The position numbers and the translations under genes were made by a program. Shown piece after piece: positions 8,804-16,295 of a stretch of DNA of 32,828 bases. This stretch comes from Streptococcus sp. (GTDB taxonomy: Bacteria; Bacillota; Bacilli; Lactobacillales; Streptococcaceae), in the NCBI RefSeq assembly GCF_030825805.1, contig NZ_JAPJPF010000016.1:1-32828 (forward strand), in the 5' to 3' direction. The notes below the pieces were generated by a model. That model searched no databases and had not been told where the DNA came from. It was given only the letters and a program-made list of their open reading frames with translations. Numbering within the stretch: position 1 is the stretch's first letter; every line of letters starts with the position of its first letter.

Positions 8804-11800
8804 TTATCGATAAATCGTTTTCATAGCAATACTTGCCAGATCATTTTCTAACTTCTCGTTTTTCTGGACGGAAACTCCTTTTAATTGGATGGTCTTTTTC
8901 TCCTCTTCATAGCGAATAACAACAGGATAGGGACCCGGATAGGCTTTTAAAATATCTAAAACTGCCCGGTCCTCTTGGTGATCAAACAATTGAATCCAAA
9001 AACGCTGATTGGTAGCTTCTTCTGCTTCCATCAAAATCATTTGGAGTCGACCATCTCTAGACTGTATTTTCCCCTTGAGATAGTAATAGCCCTTTTCTCT
9101 TATTTTTGAACTATACTGGCGATAAGTTTCTGGAAAAAGGGTGACATCCATCTTCTTTTGGAGATCGGATACTTGTAAAAAGGCCATATTTTCCCCATTT
9201 TTTGTTCGAATCGTCCGGATTGATTGGACTTCGACCAATATGGTTGCCAGTTCTCCTTCGCTTAAAGAAACGATTGGCCGCACTGGTTGGCTACTTGCGG
9301 ATAGAATTTCCACCAGAGGATGAGGACTGAGACCGACCCCTATGACCCTTTGCTCCATTTCATACTTCTCAGCCTTGCTGTAATCCTCGGCATCCATCCA
9401 GGAATAATTAGCTTCGCCAAATAAACTACCCAACTCATCTGCAAAAACAAATAGATTAGGAAGGTTCTGAAGGACTTTTCTTCGATTCTTTTCAAAGCAG
9501 TCAAACAATCCCAATTCTACTAGTGGCGTTAAAAGAGGAAGTTTGTGGTACTGACTGGGCAAGCGCAAGATAAAATCTTCAATACTCTCAAACGGACGTT
9601 GGTCAATAATCCAAAAGGCTAGATCTTTTGGAAGTCCTTTAATATTTTTCATTCCTAGATAAATCTTCTGATCTTGGAACTTATCTTTATAAGGAATGGT
9701 ATTAATGGTCAAAGGAGCCACTTGGAAGTCGAATTGCAATGCATCGGTCAAGTAATCACTGCTAGAGTAGTTGAGCATAATGTCAAAGAAGACATCTGGG
9801 TAATGGACTTTAAAGTAGGCCAATTGGAAAGCCAGGGCTGAGTATGCATAGGCATGGGAACGATTGAAGCCATAGCCAGCAAATTTTTCCATAATGGCAA
9901 AGACTTGCTTGGCTTTTTCCTCGCTATGTCCAAGCGCGACAGCTCCCTTGATAAAGTCATCCTCCATCCGATGCATCTCTGTCACATTCTTTTTCCCCAT
10001 GGCCCGTCTGAGGATATCGGCCTTTCCTAGACTAAAGCCAGCAAAGGTCTGGGCCACCTGCATGACTTGCTCCTGATAGAGCATGATGCCATAAGTTGGT
10101 GCTAGAATCCCTTCCAAACTAGGATCGACCATATCGACCTTTTCCTTGCCGTGCTTGCGTTTAACGAAATTATCGATATAGTCACTAGCTCCTGGCCGGT
10201 TCAAGGAAGTCGTCGCAACAATTTCTTCAAAACAGCTAGGTTGAACTCGTCTCAGCAAACGGATAGCTCCCGCTTGCTCAAACTGGAAGATCCCCTTGGT
10301 ATTGCCTGCAGCAAATAAAGCAATTGTTTCCGGATCTTCTAGAGGAATATCCTCGATTTTAATATCCTTTTGATATTTTTCCTTCACTGCTTCTTGCATC
10401 CGTTGAGCAAAGGTCAAATTTCTTAGTCCTAAGAAGTCCATCTTGAGCAAGCCATTTGCTTCAACACCATGGGCATCATATTGGGTCAGATTCATCTCCT
10501 CACCCATCTTGATTGGAATTTGATTGGTGAGGTCTTCGCCACTCATGACGACGCCTGCCGCATGAATCGACGTCTGACGCGGTTGCCCTTCAATCCTCTT
10601 CGCAATTTCAAATCCTTTACGGTATTCTGGGCGACTTTGGATAGCTTGACGAAATGCTAAATTCTTTTCATAAGCAGAGGCTAAGGTATCCCGCAAGCCG
10701 ATCCGCTTGGTGAGGTTGGTTAATTCATATTCTGGAGTCCCAAACCTCTTAAAGACATCCCGAATGGCTTGCTTGGCCCCAAAAGTTGAGAAGGTCACAA
10801 TTTGAGCCACGTGAGGACTGCGATAGCGATTTTTAACATACTGGATAAATTTGGGACGATAGACATCTGGAATATCAATATCAATATCTGGCATTGTATA
10901 GCGCTCTAAGTTCAAAAAACGCTCAAAGAGAAGATTGTTCTTGACTGGATCAATCCCTGTAATATCCAAGGCATAGGCTACTAGACTACCAACTGCTGAT
11001 CCACGTCCCATCCCCATATAGTAACCCTGACTTCGACCAAAGCGTAATAAATCCCAGACAATCAAGAAGTAGTCATCAAAGCCCATCTGATGGATGACAG
11101 CCAATTCATGACGCAAACGCTCTTGGTAAACCGCCTGGTTCAGCCCCTTAGCTCTCAAGCCTTCTTCAGCCAACTCACGTAATTCCTCGACTGCAGGCTT
11201 CTCTGGATTAAAGCGGGGAAGTTTTAATTGCGTATCAATCTCATAATGAATGGCCGCAAGAGTCTTTTCTAGATAAGGAATACTATCCGGATAATTATGT
11301 GAAAAGGCCCGCTCCAACTCTTCAGGTGACAGGAACATCATAGAGGTGTCAATAGCTCCTACTTCCTTCAGACTGCAATTATTACGAATGGCGTGGAGCA
11401 TCTGAAGACTCTCCAAATCACTCGTAGAAAAATAGCGGACCGTATGAAGTGGGAAAACAGCACGAGAAAAATGTTTCGCTGGAGTATCCGGAAAGACACC
11501 AATCGCAAAGTCTTGGCCCAAGTCTAAATACTCAATCCCTTCAAAATAGGGAACGATGATGGCTATATCATCCAATAAGTGTTGAAAGGCTGACCAATCT
11601 GTTGTCCCCATCATTTTCATGCTGGAAATCTTAATTAAGTGTTTATAGCCTTTGGTTCCTAATGCAACCAAACGGATAGACAAAGGACCCGCCGGTATCT
11701 CGACTTCCAAATCAAGACCTAGGACAGCCCCCATACCAGCTTTTTGACACTCCTCTAAAAACTCGTAAGCCCCATATAAATTATCGATGTCCATGAGACC

Positions 11801-11905
11801 AATTTGTTGGTAACCCATTTCTTTGGCACGATGAATATAGTCTCGAATAGAGACTAAACTGTCCATAAAGGTGTAGACTGATTTTGTGTCCAGCTGTGTA
11901 ATCAC
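8804..11905 (-). CDS. dnaE: DNA polymerase III subunit alpha, DnaE type
   Basis: A 1033-residue C-family DNA polymerase. In low-GC Gram-positives DnaE extends RNA primers before handing over to PolC. The N-terminal PHP domain (about 1-200) starts MITQLDTKSVYTF. The palm carries GMGRGSAVGSLVAYAL and the catalytic aspartates in MPDIDIDIPD (about residues 337-346). The fingers region holds FEQAGAIRLLRRVQPSCFEE and MLYQEQVMQVAQTFAGFS. Helix-hairpin-helix and OB-fold segments follow (TILVEVQSIRTIRTKNGENM). It lacks the internal 3'-5' exonuclease of PolC. The start is GTG at 11905 with AAGGAG upstream. It is the first gene of the dnaE-pfkA-pyk stretch. Confidence 0.96.
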   Translation of the reverse strand: MITQLDTKSVYTFMDSLVSIRDYIHRAKEMGYQQIGLMDIDNLYGAYEFLEECQKAGMGAVLGLDLEVEIPAGPLSIRLVALGTKGYKHLIKISSMKMMGTTDWSAFQHLLDDIAIIVPYFEGIEYLDLGQDFAIGVFPDTPAKHFSRAVFPLHTVRYFSTSDLESLQMLHAIRNNCSLKEVGAIDTSMMFLSPEELERAFSHNYPDSIPYLEKTLAAIHYEIDTQLKLPRFNPEKPAVEELRELAEEGLRAKGLNQAVYQERLRHELAVIHQMGFDDYFLIVWDLLRFGRSQGYYMGMGRGSAVGSLVAYALDITGIDPVKNNLLFERFLNLERYTMPDIDIDIPDVYRPKFIQYVKNRYRSPHVAQIVTFSTFGAKQAIRDVFKRFGTPEYELTNLTKRIGLRDTLASAYEKNLAFRQAIQSRPEYRKGFEIAKRIEGQPRQTSIHAAGVVMSGEDLTNQIPIKMGEEMNLTQYDAHGVEANGLLKMDFLGLRNLTFAQRMQEAVKEKYQKDIKIEDIPLEDPETIALFAAGNTKGIFQFEQAGAIRLLRRVQPSCFEEIVATTSLNRPGASDYIDNFVKRKHGKEKVDMVDPSLEGILAPTYGIMLYQEQVMQVAQTFAGFSLGKADILRRAMGKKNVTEMHRMEDDFIKGAVALGHSEEKAKQVFAIMEKFAGYGFNRSHAYAYSALAFQLAYFKVHYPDVFFDIMLNYSSSDYLTDALQFDFQVAPLTINTIPYKDKFQDQKIYLGMKNIKGLPKDLAFWIIDQRPFESIEDFILRLPSQYHKLPLLTPLVELGLFDCFEKNRRKVLQNLPNLFVFADELGSLFGEANYSWMDAEDYSKAEKYEMEQRVIGVGLSPHPLVEILSASSQPVRPIVSLSEGELATILVEVQSIRTIRTKNGENMAFLQVSDLQKKMDVTLFPETYRQYSSKIREKGYYYLKGKIQSRDGRLQMILMEAEEATNQRFWIQLFDHQEDRAVLDILKAYPGPYPVVIRYEEEKKTIQLKGVSVQKNEKLENDLASIAMKTIYR

Positions 11906-11993
11906 CTTGTTCTCCTTTTCATCCGTTCTTTCCTTCTATTATACAGGAAATCCGGCAAAGAAGACACTCTTACCCATTGCCAATCCTGCCTAA

Positions 11994-12020
11994 CAAAAAA
12001 ACAGACCTACTGATCTGCTT
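11994..12020 (-). terminator. Terminator of tRNA-Ser
   Basis: Minus strand CAGATC-AGTA-GGTCTG followed by seven T, 13 bases after the tRNA 3' end. Confidence 0.75.
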
Positions 12021-12032
12021 TTCTTTCTTATA

Positions 12033-12120
12033 CGGAAGACATGGGATTCGAACCCACGCACGCTGTTACACGCCTACCGCGTTTCCAACACGGCCTCTTA
12101 AGCCTCTTGAGTAATCTTCC
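12033..12120 (-). tRNA. tRNA-Ser, anticodon GGA
   Basis: An 88-base gene reading GGAAGAT at the 5' end, paired with GTCTTCC, with discriminator G. The anticodon stem is CCGTG/CGCGG with loop TTGGAAA, giving anticodon GGA (Ser, UCC/UCU). The long variable arm typical of serine tRNAs is present, and the T loop is GGTTCGAATCC. CCA is not encoded. Confidence 0.95.
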
Positions 12121-12132
12121 AAACTAGTATCC

Positions 12133-12161
12133 ATTATACGGAAAAGCGCTCCTTCTGTCAA
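12133..12161 (-). promoter_or_regulatory. Consensus promoter of tRNA-Ser
   Basis: On the minus strand a perfect -35 TTGACA (12156-12161), a 17-base spacer and a perfect -10 TATAAT (12133-12138). Transcription would start a few bases before the tRNA, so this gene does not depend on ssrA. Confidence 0.88.
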
Positions 12162-12220
12162 CAAAAAATTTAGGAATAGCTCACAAGATATCATTGCTTG
12201 ATGGATTTTAAAGAAACAAA

Positions 12221-12399
12221 AAGAGAGTGGGACAGAAATCGGTAATTCGTTAGAATTCGATTTCGTCGTCCCACCTCCGCACAGTTGAGTAGGGCTGTAA
12301 AAGCTGATGAAATCAGCGTAGTAGAGCCCACTCAACCACTGAGTCTTGCTCGACAACCCAAAGACAGTTAAGAGGCTAGGACATTTGTCCCAGCCTCTT
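12221..12399. repeat. Long palindromic intergenic element between ssrA and tRNA-Ser
   Basis: The ends are an imperfect inverted pair (AAGAGAGTGGGACAG at the left, TGTCCCAGCCTCTT at the right). Inside are GTTGAGTAGGGCT / AGCCCACTCAAC with apex GCTGAT-GAA-ATCAGC, and AATTCG repeated across four bases. The right end is itself a hairpin (12370-12399) that could end ssrA transcription on the minus strand. No gene is evident. The element occupies nearly all of the gap between the two RNA genes. I recall similar elements in oral streptococcal genomes, but cannot verify that here. Confidence 0.65.
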
Positions 12400-12412
12400 G
12401 CATATATAAAAA

Positions 12413-12757
12413 TGGAGCCGGTGGGAATCGAACCCACGTCCAAACATCTGCCAACATATTTGTCTACAACCATAGGTTATGTATTGCTTTAACAGTTCCT
12501 CGACACATAACTCAAGCCAAGAAACTGCGAGTCTATCAATCTCTTATCAAACTGCTAGACAAAGTTTGATCGTATCTCGCTAAAATTAAGACCTGTCATC
12601 AGACACGAGCAATCCGAATCGGGTCACGCCTGCTGGTTTTTAGGCAGCTAGAGCGTAAGAAGTGTTATTTTTTGCAGTTATATTTAACTGAGCGTTTACG
12701 TCGCCACACGAGTCGCAAAATATGCCTCATAATGCCTGTCGAATCCGTAACGACCCC
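12413..12757 (-). ncRNA. ssrA: Transfer-messenger RNA (tmRNA)
   Basis: A 345-base gene that rescues stalled ribosomes by adding a degradation tag, working with SmpB. The tRNA-like ends are visible: 5' GGGGTCG pairs with 3' CGGCTCC, with discriminator A, and the T loop reads GGTTCGATTCC. The tag reading frame is at 12640-12675 and encodes AKNNTSYALAA followed by TAA, the tag known from S. pneumoniae and relatives. The TTACGGATTCGAC segment near the 5' end is typical. CCA is not encoded. Confidence 0.97.
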
Positions 12758-12801
12758 AAAATGATATAGTCCAGTGTATCATTTTTTGGGTAAAATGGCA
12801 A
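12758..12801 (-). promoter_or_regulatory. Promoter of ssrA within an inverted repeat
   Basis: Minus strand -35 TTGCCA (12796-12801), 17-base spacer, -10 TACACT (12773-12778) preceded by TGA (extended -10). The -10 lies in an inverted repeat, AAAATGATA (12758-12766) and TATCATTTT (12777-12785), with a 10-base loop. The -35 overlaps the tail of the ABC operon terminator. Confidence 0.6.
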
Positions 12802-12828
12802 AAGAAAAAGAGGAATTCCTTCCTCTTT
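12801..12828 (-). terminator. Terminator of the ABC transporter operon
   Basis: Minus strand AAAGAGGAA-GGAA-TTCCTCTTT followed by a T-rich tail, directly after the permease stop codon. Confidence 0.8.
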
Positions 12829-12833
12829 CATTC

Positions 12834-13634
12834 TTATTGCAAGTTCAATTTGAATTTTGTTACATAATGAACGGTAAAGTACATCGCTACAATTTTCACT
12901 AGTTCATAGATATAAGCCGGAATAAAGTTAACAGCCAATACATCACTAAGGGTATCATAATAGCCACTTGACAGATATGAAAGGCTAGTTAACTCCACAG
13001 TAGGAAACATTCTTCCAATGATGCTAAGAACAACCCAAAGAATAAAACCAAAGACAAAGGCCATTACGACACGATGATTAATAAAGAGTTGGCCCAGTGA
13101 AATCGCACAATAGAGCATCAGAATCCCTGAAATGGTTGCTAACAATTGGAAAAACAAGGTTTGCCAAAACAGAGGGCCACCAATACGTTCAAGAAGTAGA
13201 CCAAGCACCTCAAAGATATTCTGTTGTTGAGAAAGTCCAATTACACCTAGGAAAATAACCAAAGAAAGGACCAAGCTAATAAAACAGAAGATACTCCAAA
13301 TCAAAGCAGATGTAGCTTTTGCAAGTAAAACGGTATGAGAGCCAGTTGGCAAAGTCCAGGTCAAATAACCTTCTCGACCAAAAATATTATTGTAAAAACG
13401 ACGAATAATAATGATATAGTTGGTCAAGGTCAACCCAATGTAACCCGCAAAAATAACCAGAGCAACAATTCCCACAATCGTATAGGTTGTATCTGCTGTA
13501 TAACTTGCTGCGCCAGTAATAACACTAGAAGCTAATAAACCAGCAAAAATAGCGAGAATAGCAAGCACACCCGAAATAATGAGATACCACTTATAGGTTG
13601 CTTTTATTTCATATTTCATTAATTTCCCAAACAT
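12834..13634 (-). CDS. ABC transporter permease
   Basis: A 266-residue membrane protein with about six hydrophobic segments (around residues 18-40, 50-78, 105-135, 150-180, 185-210 and 235-255). It partners the ATPase gene just upstream, nine bases away and in the same operon. The conserved-looking short motif FGREGYLTWTLPTGSHTVLLAK follows the second membrane pair and is seen in bacitracin/lantibiotic-type ABC-2 permeases. The substrate cannot be told; export of a peptide antibiotic or lipid is a common role for such pairs. The ATG follows AGGAGG. Confidence 0.8.
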   Translation of the reverse strand: MFGKLMKYEIKATYKWYLIISGVLAILAIFAGLLASSVITGAASYTADTTYTIVGIVALVIFAGYIGLTLTNYIIIIRRFYNNIFGREGYLTWTLPTGSHTVLLAKATSALIWSIFCFISLVLSLVIFLGVIGLSQQQNIFEVLGLLLERIGGPLFWQTLFFQLLATISGILMLYCAISLGQLFINHRVVMAFVFGFILWVVLSIIGRMFPTVELTSLSYLSSGYYDTLSDVLAVNFIPAYIYELVKIVAMYFTVHYVTKFKLNLQ

Positions 13635-13643
13635 AAGAACCTC

Positions 13644-14351
13644 CTAATACATTCTAAATTGTTCACGGAAGATCTCATCAATCGATTTACCGTATTGATT
13701 GCGAAGGACAGTTGTATTTTCATGCAATAGAATACGACCTTGATTGATAAAGAGTGCTTCATCCAAGACTTGTTCAACATCCGCAATTAAGTGAGTTGAA
13801 ATCAATACGGATGAATTTGGACGACGATTTTGAATGATGGTTCTAAGGATGTAGTCACGCGCAGCAGGGTCCACTCCACCAATTGGTTCATCAAGAATGT
13901 ACAAATCCGCTTCGCGGCTCATAACCAAAATTAATTGAACTTTTTCTTTATTCCCTTTAGAGAGTTGTTTCAATTTTTGCTCGGGATGTAAATGTAAATC
14001 ATTTAGCAATTGATAAGCACGTTGCACATTGAAATCCTTGTAGAAGTCTTGGAAGAAACGAAGGGTTTCTGAAATCTTCATATTCTCATCCAAATAAGTT
14101 GTATCTGGTAAATAAGAAACGACTTGTTTGGTTTTTGCAGACGGTACTTGGCCATGGATGTAGACATTACCTGAAGTAGGTTGCAAGAGCCCATTCACTA
14201 ATTTAATAATGGTGGTTTTCCCACTTCCGTTTGGTCCTAACAAACCAATGATACGACCCGGTTGAATATTGACACTCACATCATATAAGGCAATATGTTT
14301 ACCATACACTTTTTGAACATGGTCTAAGTAGACCAAAGGGTACTGATTCAT
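13644..14351 (-). CDS. ABC transporter ATP-binding protein
   Basis: A 235-residue ATPase subunit. Walker A is GPNGSGKT (about 39-46). The signature is LSKGNKEKVQ, a variant of LSGGQ with Lys and Asn in place of the two Gly and Gln. Walker B is LYILDEPIGGVDP, and the H-loop is STHLIADVE. The C-terminal tail is short. It resembles BcrA/YtrB-type ATPases that work with ABC-2 permeases. The ATG has AAGGAG upstream, with a clear promoter, and the permease follows nine bases later. I did not assign a substrate. Confidence 0.88.
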   Translation of the reverse strand: MNQYPLVYLDHVQKVYGKHIALYDVSVNIQPGRIIGLLGPNGSGKTTIIKLVNGLLQPTSGNVYIHGQVPSAKTKQVVSYLPDTTYLDENMKISETLRFFQDFYKDFNVQRAYQLLNDLHLHPEQKLKQLSKGNKEKVQLILVMSREADLYILDEPIGGVDPAARDYILRTIIQNRRPNSSVLISTHLIADVEQVLDEALFINQGRILLHENTTVLRNQYGKSIDEIFREQFRMY

Positions 14352-14385
14352 AATCTTCTCCTTAATTTAATAATGATTCTATTAT

Positions 14386-14414
14386 AACCTTACTAAGAAG
14401 TGATTGCAAGATAT
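14386..14414 (-). promoter_or_regulatory. Promoter of the ABC transporter operon
   Basis: Minus strand -35 TTGCAA, 17-base spacer, -10 TATAAT, about 30 bases before the ATPase start codon. No GntR-type operator was recognised. Confidence 0.75.
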
Positions 14415-14468
14415 AATCGGAAAAGAAAATCGAATATTCGTACTATTTGATGATCAAATCATCTATCC

Positions 14469-14499
14469 AAAAAAAGGAGAAACATCCGTCCCTCCTTTA
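14469..14499 (-). terminator. Terminator of the DUF59 gene
   Basis: Minus strand AAAGGAG / CTCCTTT stem with a 12-base loop, followed by a T run, just after the DUF59 stop codon. Confidence 0.7.
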
Positions 14500-14507
14500 A
14501 AGTAATC

Positions 14508-14837
14508 TTATTTGATTCCTAAAGCAATCCGCGCATAGCGGCTCATCTTTTCAACCGTCCAAGCTGGATACCAGACCAATTTTACATCTACCTTAGTCAC
14601 TTCTTCCATTCCTGTTAAGGCATCATAAATCTGATCCGTCAGCAAGTCTGCCAATGGACAACCCATAGTGGTTAGGGTCATATCGATTTCTGTTTCACCA
14701 GTTTCACCATCAAACCGAATTTCGTAGACCAAACCAAGGTTGACAATATCAATACCTAATTCCGGATCGATAACCTGCTCTAGATTTTCAAGAATACGGT
14801 TTTTAATTTGTTCGATTTCTTCTGTCGTATAACTCAT
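14508..14837 (-). CDS. DUF59 / MIP18-family iron-sulfur assembly protein (SufT-like)
   Basis: A 109-residue cytoplasmic protein of the MIP18/DUF59 family, which helps mature iron-sulfur proteins (SufT, PaaD and CIA2 are members). The hallmarks are DPELGIDIVNLGLVY (24-38) and the conserved cysteine in TTMGCPLAD (Cys60). It stands downstream of rpoD, an order I recall from S. pneumoniae, but the two are separated here by about 340 bases of hairpin-rich repeats. The ATG has AAGGAG eight bases upstream. The family is sure; the exact client proteins are unknown. Confidence 0.9.
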   Translation of the reverse strand: MSYTTEEIEQIKNRILENLEQVIDPELGIDIVNLGLVYEIRFDGETGETEIDMTLTTMGCPLADLLTDQIYDALTGMEEVTKVDVKLVWYPAWTVEKMSRYARIALGIK

Positions 14838-14960
14838 TCTTCACTCCTTCATCCTTGGGTTCATCCCTAAGAAGAATTTCTTTGTTTACGGGAACCCCAA
14901 TATTAAGGGTACTCTATAAAAGACCGCCCGAACCTGGGTCGCTTTTTTATGTCTAGGCAA

Positions 14961-15183
14961 CCGTTAAAAATGTCAACTGGGCATTCCTCGCTTCCGAATT
15001 TCTCGGCTCGGGTTAAAAAGGTCCACTGAATCTGGCCACTCTCTTGTTTTTGGGTGGCCGTTAAAAATGTCCACTGGACCTTCCTCACTTCCGAGTTTCT
15101 CGGCTCGGGTTAAAAAGGTCCCCCGGACTTGGCCACTCTCTTGTTTTTGGGTGGCCGTTAAAAAGATCCACAGGATCTTTTTA
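14961..15183. repeat. 97-bp tandem repeat array after rpoD (two full units plus a partial third)
   Basis: Full units begin at 14961 and 15058, and a partial unit at 15155. Each 97-bp unit is a dimer of 48- and 49-bp half-units, both of which start with GTTAAAAA(T/G)GTC-like sequence; there are five such starts, at 14963, 15012, 15060, 15109 and 15157. Half-units hold short stems, for example CCGAG-AAA-CTCGG and GGCCAC / GTGGCC on the minus strand. The unit is not a multiple of three, so a minus-strand 61-codon frame across it (14903-15088) is unlikely to be a gene. Together with 14838-14960 this is the gene-free stretch between rpoD and DUF59. Confidence 0.9.
15158..15183 (-). terminator. Terminator overlapping the rpoD stop codon
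   Basis: Minus strand TTAAAAAGATCC-TG-T-GGATCTTTTTAA is a perfect 12-bp inverted repeat with a 3-base loop. The stop TAA of rpoD is in its first arm and the T tract is in its second arm. It is also the partial third unit of the repeat array. Confidence 0.7.
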
Positions 15184-16293
15184 ATCCTCTATAAAATCGC
15201 GCAATGGTTTGCTTCTGCTTGGGTGGCGCAGTTTGCGGAGGGCTTTGGCTTCAATTTGACGGATCCGTTCACGGGTCACGTTAAAGACTTTCCCCACATC
15301 TTCCAAGGTTCGCATTTTACCGTCATCCAAACCAAAACGCAAACGAAGAACATTTTCTTCCCGGTCTGTCAAAGTATCGAGGACTTCATCCAATTGTTCT
15401 CGTAGAACCACACGAGTAGTGTAGTCTACTGGATTTTCAATCACTTCGTCTTCGATGAAATCTCCCAAATGGCTATCGTCTTCTTCCCCAATTGGTGTTT
15501 CAAGAGAAACAGGTTCTTGAGCAATCTTCAAGATTTCACGAACCTTATCAGGGGTCATATCCATGCGTTCAGCAATTTGTTCTGGTGTAGGATCTTGTCC
15601 CAATTCTTGCAAGAGGTTGCGTTGTTCACGAACCAACTTGTTAATGGTTTCCACCATGTGAACAGGAATCCGAATGGTACGGGCCTGGTCTGCAATAGCA
15701 CGGGTGATTGCCTGGCGAATCCACCAAGTCGCATAAGTAGAGAACTTGAATCCTTTGGTATAGTCAAACTTATCAACGGCCTTCATCAAGCCCATATTTC
15801 CTTCTTGGATTAAATCCAAGAATTGCATCCCACGACCAACATAGCGCTTCGCAATAGAAACAACCAAACGAAGGTTGGCTTCTGCCAAACGTTGCTTAGC
15901 TTCCAAGTCTCCTTGTTCCACCAAGATAGCCAATTCTTGCTCTTCTTCATTGGTCAAAAGAGGAACGACCCCAATTTCCTTCAAGTACATCCGTACTGGG
16001 TCATTGACTTTAGCAGAGTTGCTTCCAAGCAATTCCTCATCTGTCAACTCTGGTTCTTCTTCTTCGTTGTTCAGGACACGCGCACTTGGATTTCCTTCTT
16101 TATCCGTGATTGAAATCCCAGCATCTTGAATCCGTTGCAACAAATCATCAATTCCATCGGCATCCAAAGCAAAAGGAATGACCAATTGATCATTGATTTC
16201 ATCATCTGTTGCAGTACCACTTTTCTTATGACTACGAATAAACTCTGCAATTTGGACATCTAAAGTTGTGATATCTTTTTGTTCTTTCGCCAT
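15181..16293 (-). CDS. rpoD: RNA polymerase primary sigma factor RpoD (SigA)
   Basis: The housekeeping sigma factor, 370 residues. A short acidic region 1.1 (residues 1-85) is followed by region 1.2 ([17 protein letters not shown]). Region 2 has [37 protein letters not shown] and the -10-reading helix [17 protein letters not shown]. Region 3 follows, and region 4 carries the -35-reading helix-turn-helix [20 protein letters not shown]. It starts two bases after the dnaG stop, with its ribosome site inside dnaG, so the two are co-transcribed (the macromolecular synthesis operon). Length is typical of streptococci. Confidence 0.97.
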   Translation of the reverse strand: MAKEQKDITTLDVQIAEFIRSHKKSGTATDDEINDQLVIPFALDADGIDDLLQRIQDAGISITDKEGNPSARVLNNEEEEPELTDEELLGSNSAKVNDPVRMYLKEIGVVPLLTNEEEQELAILVEQGDLEAKQRLAEANLRLVVSIAKRYVGRGMQFLDLIQEGNMGLMKAVDKFDYTKGFKFSTYATWWIRQAITRAIADQARTIRIPVHMVETINKLVREQRNLLQELGQDPTPEQIAERMDMTPDKVREILKIAQEPVSLETPIGEEDDSHLGDFIEDEVIENPVDYTTRVVLREQLDEVLDTLTDREENVLRLRFGLDDGKMRTLEDVGKVFNVTRERIRQIEAKALRKLRHPSRSKPLRDFIED

Positions 16294-16295
16294 TC

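Noticed and set aside
12066..12473. A 135-codon minus-strand frame
   Set aside because: It runs through tRNA-Ser, the palindromic element and the 3' end of tmRNA, so it is a chance frame.
14903..15088. A 61-codon minus-strand frame with repeated WTFLT motifs
   Set aside because: The repetition reflects the DNA repeat. The 97-bp unit is not divisible by three, so different units are read in different frames, and no ribosome site was seen.
14961..15183. CRISPR array
   Set aside because: The units are contiguous tandem copies without unique spacers, and no cas genes are present.
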